Source: Mytilus trossulus (lineage: Eukaryota > Mollusca > Bivalvia > Mytilida > Mytilidae). From it: a DNA stretch of 64,000 nucleotides. How positions within the stretch are numbered: position 1 is the stretch's first letter; the number at the start of each line of letters is the position of its first letter. This document shows, in pieces, positions 53,920-64,000 of the stretch. The position numbers and the translations under genes are program-made. Under the pieces are notes generated by a model. That model worked only from the letters and a program-made list of their open reading frames with translations. It was not told the DNA's origin and made no database searches. The stretch lies in NCBI RefSeq assembly GCF_036588685.1, contig NC_086373.1, forward strand, positions 806,001 to 870,000, written 5' to 3'.

Positions 53920-55679
53920 CTGAAATAAGAATTATAACAGTATGTCATAAATGTTGTTAGATGCTCCAAATCCTATAAAAGTAGGGGCTTCTATGACCGA
54001 ATAGTCTAATCGTTTTGTTGAATCCCCTAATTTTTTCAGTAGAATATTTTATCCTTCCGGAGCACTTGGAAACACGCACATTTTTTTTGTGGGGTTATTG
54101 CTTAGACTTTTTTAGAAGTTTTTCAACCAAAAAATATGTCACAAACAGGCTTTGGAAATTTTGGCAAAATGCATGCTTCCAAAATGTTGTATGTTAACTG
54201 GAACATTTTTGTAAATAGCAGTGAAATAAAAACTTTGACATTTCTGGATTATCCAAGAACTTAAAGTATTTTCACAGAAATAAAGAAATGTACAATTATT
54301 TTTTCCCAAAGCCATTCTACAACGATTTTCAAGTTTTCATACAACATTTTGGAAGGAAACTTTTCAAACAACTGACATTGGCAATTTTGTAATATGTCTT
54401 ATTTCACACATTTTGATTGGTTCTAACTGTGCTATTTTGTAATACCAAAGATTTCCTCTCGCCCAGACCATTGGTGTCAAAAAGTATTTTTAGCCAAAAA
54501 AGTCATATACGACATTTTAGAAGCCCAGCGACGATATGTAACAGCCCAATTATGGAATAATAGTAAAGTTAATACAAAGCTAGCCTGGTGTCCATGGGTG
54601 AATTTTCTTTATAACTCCACAAAGCATAAACGTTTGAATGAAAAGATTTGAAAATATAATGAAAGATAAGATACTTTTATCTCTATTGTCTCTATTGTGG
54701 TATGACACCACATGTATTTAAAAGATACAGACTATGTCCTGAATAAGATAATTGATTCACACATTTCAGGCAATAAAATAAATTAACATTTGAAATCAAT
54801 AATGTACTTTTATGTTTAAACCAAGGCAAACAATAGTACACGTTTACTGTAAAACGTATAGCTTTTGTTTTGTTGCTGTTTGAGTACAGTTAATTTTAAA
54901 TGAAGCTTAAACAAATTGAACAACGAAATTTCCTGAAATATACCGCTTTCGGTTCAAAAATTGGATTACTAATGTTGCCTCAATTAATATAAAACCTCGA
55001 ACATAACAGTATTTCATAAATGTTGTTTGATGGTTCATACTTTAAAAAAAAATAACACCAAATAACCTTAGTTTATTAACAAAAATCAAGCTTTCTATTC
55101 TATTGTGTTTGAAGGGTTGCTGTCACATTCCAAATTCTAATTCTTATAAAAGAAGGGGCTTCTGTGACCGAATAGTCTAATCGTTTTGTTGAATCCCCTA
55201 AATTTTTCAGTAGAATATTTTATCCTTCCGGAGCACTTGGGATCACGCCCAGTTTTTTGTGGGGTTATTGCTAAGACTTTATTTTTTTTTATATGTAACA
55301 GCACAATTATGGAATAATAGTAAAGTTAATAAAAAGCTAGCCTGGTATACATGGGTGAATTTCCTTTATAACTCCACAAAGCTTAAATGTTTAAATGAAA
55401 AGATTTAAAAAAAATGTGTAAAGATAAGATACTTTTATCTCTATTGTTTTAAAAGGTTCTCGTTAAATGTCAAATTAGATGAATTGCTTGTGTGTATCTG
55501 AAATGCATATAGAGGTTTGGACAGACTTTGCGTTTGGGTTTGTGCAGTATTATGAAGACAAAATAACAATTTCATTTCCTACCAATAAGTTATCCCTTTC
55601 AAGTATTGTTTATCACATATAGTAATATGGTACTGAACAAAGAAGGGAAGGTAGGGAAAGAAGTTAGTAGAATTCAAAA

Positions 55680-55915
55680 TTGAGAAAGGAAATAGGGAAT
55701 GTGTCAAAGCGACAACCCGACCAAAGAGCAGACAACAGCCGAAAGCCACCAATGGGTCCTTAATGTAGCGAGAAACTCCCGCACCCGTAGGCGTCCTTCA
55801 GCTGGCCCCTTAAAAAATATGTATACTAGTACAGTGATAATGGACGTCATACTAAACTCCGAATTATACACAAGAAACTAAAATAAAAAATATACAAGAC
55901 TAACATTAGTTAGTG
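55680..55915 (-). repeat. Family F repeat inside duplication copy 2
   Basis: TTGAGAAAGGAAATAGGGAA, CAGCCGAAAGCCACCAATGG, CTTCAGCTGGCCCC. Absent at the matching place in copy 1, so inserted after the duplication or lost from copy 1. Confidence 0.8.
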
Positions 55916-56090
55916 TCAATTTCTGATATTGTTCATTGAAAGCAGTGTTACACCAACTCACAAAGGTATGACAGACTGATGGATTTATATTCATGATTCT
56001 CATAAATTCTAAAATATCAATCTAAGTTGGCTTAAAATATTTTGCCAAGATGAATACTAAGTGACTCGTCTCTTTGCTTGCTAGGTTCAA

Positions 56091-56172
56091 AAGATGGGAC
56101 AGTAAATTTGTTCGTGAAATGGCCTTTCTTAAAGATGGGACAGTAAATTTGTTCGTGAAATGGCCTTTGTAT
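56091..56172 (+). repeat. 41-bp tandem duplication
   Basis: AAGATGGGACAGTAAATTTG and TTCGTGAAATGGCCTTT occur twice, starting 56,091 and 56,132. The open frames here are artefacts of the repeat. Confidence 0.92.
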
Positions 56173-56640
56173 CAAAGACATAGAGTTTATACTTTGACTA
56201 TAACTAAGAATCTCACAAAGTACCATTTAAATATTAGTAACTTACACGTTTTTGGATCCTTTTTGTTCTGTTTTATTCATTGTGATATACCTTGCTGCGT
56301 ATTGTCCTGTAGAATGTAAATTGGGGTATGACACCACATGTATTAAAAGATACAGACGATGTGCTGAATAAGATAATTGATTCACACATTTTAGGCAATA
56401 AAATAAATTAACATTTGAAATGAATAATGTACTTTTATGTTTAAAACAAAGCAAACAATAGTACACGTTTACTTTAAAACGTATAGCTTTTTTGTTGTTG
56501 CTGATGGAGTATAGTTAATTTTAAATGAAGCTTTAACAAATTGAACAACGGAATTTCCTGAAATTTACCGCTTTCAGTTTAAAAATTGGATAACTAATGT
56601 TGCCTTAATTAGTATAAAACCTCGAACAAAACAGCATATC

Positions 56641-58514
56641 ACGATTTTTTTTAAGGTTTCTTCTGAGATGTCCCAAGTGTGCAATGCCTCCGTGTTTTTT
56701 TGTCAATAGGGTTACACAGTATTATACGTATAGGATACCTTAATGCGAAGAGACAAATGCACAACTTTGAGAGGTAATTACTTAATCGAAAAGAATCCAA
56801 AATGAACAATATTTGTTGTCCAGTTCTATTGTAGTATGCTGTAGTTACTAGAAATATATTGGCTGAAAATATATCATACCGAATTTCCTTTGTCAGCCAT
56901 GTTATATGATTGCCTCGGTTTTATGTTTGTAATCCGTTCGAGTTGTTACTTTTGAACAGCGGTATACTACTGTTGCTTTTATTTATAACATAACTTGTTT
57001 ATTTATTAAACATTCATCCTATGTATATCAGACATAGCTCAGCGGTACATCATATGCATTCAGTAATATCACTGAGGGACATATCAACACAGTTGAACAG
57101 CGGTTTAATAGTGATTGAAAAAAACCTGTAACAGATATTTATGACCATCTTTTATCCAGAAATGAAAAACAATACTTGAAGGAGAACAACCCTTAGTTTC
57201 ATTAAGTGTCAAAATTTGAAGTATGTAAAAAAAATTGTAAAAACAATGATGATTACTCAAGAGTACATTAATACGTGTAGTGGCTTATATAAAGGGTATC
57301 GAGGAGTAAGTTTCAGGAAAGTATTATCACATGTATTTATTCCTTCGGTAAAAAAAGGCAACAGTAGTTTACTGATGTTCAAAACTCATAATTCGATAGA
57401 CAAAAACATGTTTAGTATTTCGGACTTTTAAAAGTTTTACCTTTAAGTTAGTAAAATTATAATTCATGAATATGACCAGAGACATGTCTCTGTTGTGACC
57501 ATACCAGACTGTGTCGTAAAAAAAAATCCGCAGTCTGACTATACGATTGTCTGCTACGTCATTTATTTAATTGACAAAAGATTACATAATTTTGTTGAAT
57601 AAATTGTGTAAACATTTTGTTATTTTTAGTGCGTAGTCTGTTTTGTTATTATATAAACACATGGTTTTCTATTACAAATCATGATGTATTGCTGTATGTG
57701 TGCATTTCATGCTGCCTATCAAGGGTCCTTGATTGGAATAATACATATTGTAATTCATAAACATTAGGTAAACGGGCATATATGTGATATCGACAGAGTT
57801 TATTACCAGTATCAATAAACTAAATGATATACAACTGACTTGCTTTGTGATAGATAACGAGCTGTCTATTCTATTAATAAATTTATATTGATGCAAATTT
57901 GTACAGTTAGGGGCCTACAAATGTGTGGTTAAGAAAATTGACCTTATTTATCAACTATGTAAACTACAAGTGAAACACTTATTGACTATGGTACAACCAC
58001 TACATCACAAATTTTAACTTTAAAGTTCCTACAGACACCATCTGTTCCTTATTCCATTACAATATAATTACAATTACAATTGTATATTTATTACTACAAT
58101 TTTCAAATATATACGTACCGTTGTTACAGGTCTTCGTCTTTATAGGCTTATGACAAACGACGATGAAACTATAGTGTCTTCATGTTTATAACGAATATGA
58201 AAGCCGGACCTCTGCTGTAGGAATGGTATTCTCCATTCGCTCATATGTGTTGTATTCTAGTTTTTTGGGAACACCTCTCACCTTTGACTCGATTTACCTG
58301 TTTTGTTCTAGATAACGTTTTATCTCAGTATTAACAAACAAGTAAAATTAAACTATAACAACTATAAACTATTTTAACTAAGATTCAGATCTTGATTTAT
58401 TTCTGAGCGCTTTAAATTTAAGTTTGGAATTATCAAGAGACATGTTTTTCAGCGATTATTAAGTAATAAACTAATCCATTGATATTTTATAATACTTTTG
58501 TTATCTGCCCCTGT
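56641..58514. other. Non-coding stretch upstream of the found exons
   Basis: A family C scrap (56,920-56,985: TGAACAGCGGTATACTACTG). A short frame at 58,150-58,250 (minus; MSEWRIPFLQQRSG, then a stop) was considered as a 5' exon but has no family match. No gene recognised. Confidence 0.5.
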
Positions 58515-59130
58515 TCTTCGAACAAATATAAATAAAGGCAACAGTAGTATACAGCTGTTGGAAAACCATAAATCGATTGAAAAAAAAAATCCGGTTACAA
58601 AATAAAACTGAGAGAAAAACATCAAATATAAGAAGAGAACTACGACAACAGAATCCCAACATCAAAATGCAACACACACAGAAACGAACTACAATATTAC
58701 AATGGCCATTTTCCTGACTTGGTACAGGACATTTTAAGAACGAAAATGGTGGGTTAACCTGGTTTTGTGACATGCCAAACTGCCGCTTTTATGGCAATGT
58801 TAAATAAAATGACAGGACTAATAAATAGGAGAACTTGAAGGACAGAGAAACTCATGAATAAAAGCTATCAAAAGAAACCAGGTTTAAAATTAAATACACC
58901 AGACGCGCGTTTCGTCCACACAAGACAATCCAGTGACGCTCAGTTAAAAAAAATTCGAAAGCCAAAACAAGTACAAAGTTGAAGAGCACTGAGGAACAAA
59001 AGTTCCAAAAAGTAATGCCCAATACGGCTAGGGTTTTCTGCCTCGGATAAGAACATCCTCATTATTTAGAATAATTTATACTTTTGCTAACAGTAAATTT
59101 AATAAAATGACTTTATCATAGATATACATG
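58515..59130 (-). repeat. Composite family C + A repeat, minus orientation
   Basis: Family C (AGGCAACAGTAGTATACAGC, CTTGGTACAGGACATTTTAA) followed by family A (AATACACCAGACGCGCGTTT, CCCAATACGGCTAGG). Same arrangement as 48,300-49,090. Confidence 0.85.
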
Positions 59131-59299
59131 ATAAGACCGAAGTGGTGACTAACTATAGAATAAAAACGGAAACATAACACAAAACAACCTAAACCAGCAC
59201 ATAAAAATATACAGCCGAGTGGGCAAAAAGGGGTTGGTTAAAATATTAAGAAAAACAAATACCCAGTTTTTATACAAATTCAAATATGTAACAAAGGTA

Positions 59300-59790
59300 T
59301 CTGCATGTCCTTTTTTTTAGAGAGAGGCGAAAGATACCAAGCCAAGAGATATTCAAACTCATTTGTCGAAAATGAACTGGAAACATCACGGCTAAAATAG
59401 AAAAAAAAATGTACAGTACACAAAACTCAACATAGAAAACTATACCGAGTACACGAACCCCAACATATACTTGGGGTGATCTCAGATGCTCCTGAATGAT
59501 AAGCAAATTCTGCTCCAAATGCGGCACCAGTCGTGTTGCTCATGAAAGTAGAAATCCGGTGAGAAGGAAAGGTCTAATTCGGTAGATCGGTTTCGGGAAA
59601 AGATAATGGGATTGTTGTCACGACAATTGGATCCTATCCGTCGTCATATGTGGAACAGTTATTTTTGATACCAGTCAACGAAGGAGTGATGACTTCCGTA
59701 TAATTTACACGTGGGTGATTTCAACTTCTCCACTTTGAACTCTTAGTTTAATAGCATTCTGTGAGCAGCAAACAAACCCGGGAATATCGC
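59300..59790 (-). repeat. Family D repeat, minus orientation
   Basis: GAGGCGAAAGATACCAAGCC, GGGGTGATCTCAGATGCTCC, TCTAATTCGGTAGATCGG and TGTGAGCAGCAAAC. It directly follows a C + A composite, an order also seen in reverse at 47,750-49,090. Confidence 0.85.
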
Positions 59791-60899
59791 ATGAACTGGT
59801 ATTATTACAGATAACTATGGTCGAAATTTTTAAGACATTTAACGTCATAGTACACAAATGGAACCTATTCAACTGGAATAGCTGAGGAAATCTAAAAAAA
59901 AATTTGTATTATTATGATTTGACATTAAATACGTCTTTCAACACAGGTAAGTTCATCGTATATCTAGGTTGCATCTACAATTATTTATATAAAAAAAATG
60001 CTTGTACCCAGGAATATGACAATTGTTTTTCCTTTGTTCCATTTGATGATAAAAGTCAAACGAATGATTTATCAGTTTTTAAAGGGGTACTAGCTACGAG
60101 ATATATAAAAATCTAAAAAAAGATTTGTTTTGTTAAATCAATAATGAAAGTGAAATAGTGAAATAATAATTTCGATTTTAGCGGTCAAAATAGTTAAATT
60201 TTGTCAGTCAAAATAGCTCAATTTTGTCAGTCAAAATAGCTCAATTTTGTCAGTCAAAATAGTTCAATTTTGTCAAATTAAGCGAAGAAACATTGATATT
60301 TTCTAATTCACTTGCAAGTGAATCAGTCTACCTCATTAAATCCGTATTCATGTGAACTTCAGTTTAACTCCTAGCTACAGATTGACAACGCATGCTTTGT
60401 ACGTGTACTGGTTATTTTTAAAGAAAAAGAATGTCAACAATGAAAGTGAAACTACGGTAAACCATTTGATAACATATTCGATCCATATAAAATCATTCTT
60501 ACACGGTTAAAAACAATGAGAAACATATAAGTTGAATCTATGCACGAAACAAACTTACATATTATCTACCCCATACTCTATAAACTGTTTCTTTTGGACT
60601 TTTGGTAGTTTGGATAAATGTTTTACATTGTTATAAATCAAATATGAGAAATTGAGTCAAATCGGTGACCATGAATTTGACAGCTAGTGCCCCTTTAAGG
60701 ACTTCCCCGTTTGAAGTTAAGGTAAATATACTCGTTTGCAAGTTAATGGTTAAAGTCTGAAGAAAAATGTCATTTCCCCAAAATACTCTAGTTTATGAAT
60801 CTTTGAAAAAATATTTGACATTAGAAACAACCGCTAATCGCAGGTTACTGCATCTGACAAAATTTACTGAATTGTTTTTGTACACACTTAAGTATAGGT
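59791..60899. other. Non-coding stretch with a 23-bp tandem repeat
   Basis: A 23-bp repeat (TCAAAATAGCTCAATTTTGT plus CAG) occurs four times at 60,185-60,276. The rest is AT-rich and has no recognised gene. Confidence 0.65.
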
Positions 60900-61530
60900 T
60901 ATTTAAACCCAGCCCAGTAGTCAGCACTTCGATGACGACATGAATATCAATTAAATTGTCATTTTTATTAATTTCCTGTACACAAAAATTTGATTTTTCG
61001 GAAAACTAAAGGCTTTCTTATCCCAGGAGTAGATTACCTTATCCTTTTTGGAGTTTTGTGTCCTCAATGCTCTTCCAACTTTTTACTTGTTTTGCTTTTT
61101 AAATGTTTTTAAGCCTCATTGATGAGTGTAATGTAGACGAAACGCGCGTCCGGCGTATGAAATTATAAGCCTGGTGCCTTTGATTTACACCACTGAGTCG
61201 ATGTTCGCCCTTGAAGGTATCACCCGCCCAGTAGTCAGCACTTCGGTGTTGACATGCATATCAATAATATGGTTTTTTTTTTTTTTTTTTTTATAAATTT
61301 CCCGTTTACAAAACTATGATTTTTTCGAAATAATAAGGATTTTCTTATCCCAAACATAGATCATCTTAGCCGTGTTTGGCACAACTTTTTGGAATTTGGG
61401 GTTTCTAAATGCTCTCCAGCTGTGTACCTGTTTGGCTTTATAACTATTTTGATCTGATGAGTCTTATGTAGACGAACCTGCGTCTGGGGTATTAAATTAT
61501 AAGCCTGGTACCTTTGATAACAATATGCAA
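60900..61530 (+). repeat. Family A repeat, tandem dimer
   Basis: Two units about 315 bp apart: CCAGTAGTCAGCACTTCG at about 60,915 and about 61,227, GTAGACGAAACGCGCGTC in the first and a decayed GTAGACGAACCTGCGTCTGG in the second, each followed by AAGCCTGGT.CCTTTGAT. The second holds a 20-T run (61,273-61,292). Confidence 0.88.
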
Positions 61531-64000
61531 ACTAGTTTCCACGATAACAGTCCGAAGTTTGGCATGTAAGACTTAAATATGATACTATACCCACTCCGAG
61601 TCTATTTGATTTCGGTTTTACTCTTCAATTTAGCCGCATAGGTAAAGATTTGATAGTTTTTTGCATAGCGTTTTGTTAACTTTGTCATATTTTGCCAGGA
61701 TTTTGTTGGTCTCTCGTTGGATTCTTCTGGCTCTTTTTGTCAATTAAATCATTTCAACCCGTTGCCATATCTTGTTGCTCAACTTTAAGATAAAAAATTG
61801 TTGAAATCAATATAACAATGTTTATATGACTTTTAACCAAGCAATTCTGCACTTTTTAAGTCTTAATTGGTCAAACTACAGTTGTCTCCCTTTTCGTGTT
61901 TTCATAATGAAATTCTCCTGTCCTTTTTTTCCGTTTTTTTTTTTTTGTGAAAATAAATTTGTTTTGTCTTTAATTGTAAAACTGTTTTTATTTAGTTTCA
62001 ATGCCATGACAATGTCTAAGTAACCTTACTGTCGAGTTATACAGTGTAACCTGTGTAATTCTGACACACTGCGGGAATATTCAAAAAAATGTTGGATAAG
62101 GCAGGGTGTCGGAATACTCCTGTTTTTTTTTCTGAAAGGATATGCTTATTTTTGAACCATGAAAATGCATCGGATAAAGCAGGTGTCTGATTAGGCAGGT
62201 TACACTTAAATAACAAAATATGTTCTTTGAATTGAGTGTTAGTTATAATCATTATTTTTTGTTTAAATGCCACAACAATTTCGAAATTCTTATTGTGCAA
62301 GAACAATGTTTTTGCCATCATATTCCACTTGATTTTCTTATTATAACGTTTCATGTGTTATCTTTTATATCATCCCAATTAACTCTTCAGGTGACTTCTT
62401 TTATGTTTTAAGTCTTTCTCTTATAAATGAGTTTAAGTTGCATTTTTTTTAAGATCTTGTTAAATGTCATGTGCAGTTTCATGATGAAGATTTTTATTTG
62501 TGTTGGTTTGTGTCTTTTAAACATTGTTGACATCCATTTTATTTCAACTAATGATCTTCAAATTTGTTTTTGTTTGGCTTTATAACTATTTTAATCTGAG
62601 AGTAACTGATGAATCTTATGTAGACGAAAAGTGTGTCTGGCGTATTTAATCATAAGTGTGGTACCTTTGATAAATATTAGTGGATAGTGGTCTCATTGGC
62701 AATCATACCACATCTCTTTCTTTTTATATTAAGCAATCAACAATCAATCAGTTAAATTGCATTTAGTTTAAATGTCACAACAAGGCCATTCACCATTAAA
62801 AAGAGTTGTGAGGTTAAATAATAAAAAAAACTTCAATTTTTCTGTTTCTTTATTTAGAGCATTGTGAGATGGTCACACACATATGTCCATTAAAGAAAGG
62901 CATAGCTTACGATTCTTTTTTTTGACAAACATATCTTTTCACTCAGAAAAGAATAAAGACATCAATAAAGACATGTAATCAATATTGAATTGTATTTCTA
63001 TGCCCTAGTAAAAACTGTTTTATATCTTTTATTAAATTTCCATACCAGTTTTACTCACAAGGCATGCATATGTTTTATAAGAATCTAAGATGATTTCTTT
63101 GATGTTTAACTATTTTATAACTCAGACAAAATCTTACCAAGAAAAATTGCTAAAAAGTGTTAGAAAAATGTAGATAAATGTCTTAAAATTGATGCCAAAT
63201 AAAAATGCTAAAGTTTTTGAAGTTCAGTATTTTTTACTTTAATTCTAGATACGTCTATTTTTTTATTTTTTTTTATTCAACATCCCATGCAGGGATGGTA
63301 ATGGAACAAAAATAATAAAGAGAAAAGTGAATAAAAATCAAATTAAAAATAAAACATTTTTTTTTTTATTGTTTTGTCTTTTAACTATCATTTTTTATCT
63401 TCATATATTGTTTTATAAAGAAGGTAGGTATGGTAAACTGGAACAAAAGTAAAGTATTCTAAATGACTACAAGAAATCAATATAAAAAAAGAGAAAGTTT
63501 GTTCTAATATAAATAAAGAAAAAGTAATAATATAATTACTTACAATGAAAAAGCACAAACAACTGTTAATATATGAGCTGATTCCCATAAAAATTGACAT
63601 TGAATGATTCTGGAACAATGCACTGTGAAATAAAGAATGAGCTGTAGTCTGTTCTATAGGGTTCTTGTATTAGCTCTATTTAGAAACAGTTACAGAGTTT
63701 GCCAGATATTTTTCAACAAAAATTAAGTGAACAGATGTATATAATTATTTGTTCCTTTTGTTTTTTAATTGATGTGTTTCCTTCATTCTTCTCTCAATCA
63801 ATTTATGACATTTGAACAGCTGTAAATTACTGTTTCCTTTATTTGAATAAGGTTGAAATATATCGGAGGCAGCTCATATATAGAAATAATTACAAATGCA
63901 TAAATAAATTATTTGAATTTCTTATTAAAAAAAATAATGTTTAGTTTTAACAACCCTTGTTGTTTCAAGCAGAAAACTAGTTCTAATGGAGACACTAAAG
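61531..64000. other. Right-end non-coding stretch
   Basis: A family A piece (62,570-62,680) runs into a family B piece (62,684-62,725, GTCTCATTGGCAATCATACC). A GTGTAACCTGTGTAATTCTG/CAGGTTACACTT inverted pair brackets 62,043-62,208. The last 65 bp resemble 4,781-4,846. Expected upstream exons of the ABCC5-like gene were not found here. Confidence 0.5.

Larger units (their letters stand above)
53931..56640. repeat. Local tandem segmental duplication (about 1.1 kb unit, two diverged copies)
   Basis: Copy 1, 53,931-55,010; copy 2, 55,010-56,640. Three blocks correspond in order and direction: 53,950-54,115 with 55,128-55,285 (GGGGCTTCTATGACCGAATA); 54,535-54,680 with 55,291-55,445 (CAATTATGGAATAATAGTAA); 54,700-55,010 with 56,325-56,635 (GGTATGACACCACATGTATT). 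Copy 1 has extra DNA at 54,116-54,535; copy 2 has a family F insertion and a 41-bp duplication. Copy 1 begins right beside exon 1; no second exon 1 was seen in copy 2. Confidence 0.88.

Noticed and set aside
58150..58250. Short minus-strand frame starting MSEWRIPFLQQRSG as a possible 5' exon
   Set aside because: It meets a stop after 34 codons before any convincing donor and has no match to the ABCC5 N-terminus.

Overview
The window is eukaryotic and looks like a bivalve mollusc nuclear genome, most likely a mussel of the Mytilus type. The evidence is strongly AT-rich DNA, spliceosomal introns with GT/AG borders, a split ABC-transporter gene, and several short interspersed repeat families of a style I associate with mussel genomes (for example modules with a GACGAAACGCGCGTCTGGCG core, or TGGTATGATTGCCAATGAGA). 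The species assignment is inference.

One gene dominates. On the minus strand, 29 coding exons between 53,919 (first exon found) and 11,639 (stop codon) encode about 1,263 residues of an ABCC-type exporter closest to ABCC5/MRP5. The order is the end of the N-terminal region, membrane domain 1, nucleotide-binding domain (NBD) 1, a short charged linker, membrane domain 2, NBD2 and a short tail. Exon phases agree at every junction except one (exon 21/22). The true N-terminus, which in ABCC5 precedes the first transmembrane helix, was not found and may lie beyond 64,000. NBD1 has the ABCC-typical Asp in place of the catalytic Glu and, unusually, Arg in place of the Walker A Lys. NBD2 looks fully catalytic.

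Layout: 1-450, short repeats; 455-2,835, a decayed LINE (endonuclease and reverse transcriptase) on the minus strand; 2,836-11,600, interspersed repeats, a MITE and no recognised gene; 11,639-53,919, the ABCC5-like gene with repeat-filled introns; 53,930-64,000, upstream or intron sequence with a local duplication and more repeats.

The introns hold the structural surprises. Four separate tandem micro-duplications each copy an exon edge with its splice site (exons 3, 19, 22 and 28), and the one at exon 22 appears to break the reading frame. A 3.8-kb element in intron 15 carries seven ~501-bp units arranged as a duplicated trimer. A 1.85-kb terminal-inverted-repeat element with arrays of a subterminal motif ends 34 bp from exon 14. 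There is also an inverted ACGGA-rich array, a retroposed mRNA 3' end nested in an older repeat, and an orphan exon-like stretch resembling UNC93-type transporters in intron 1. No RNA gene, CRISPR array, operon or bacterial feature was seen.
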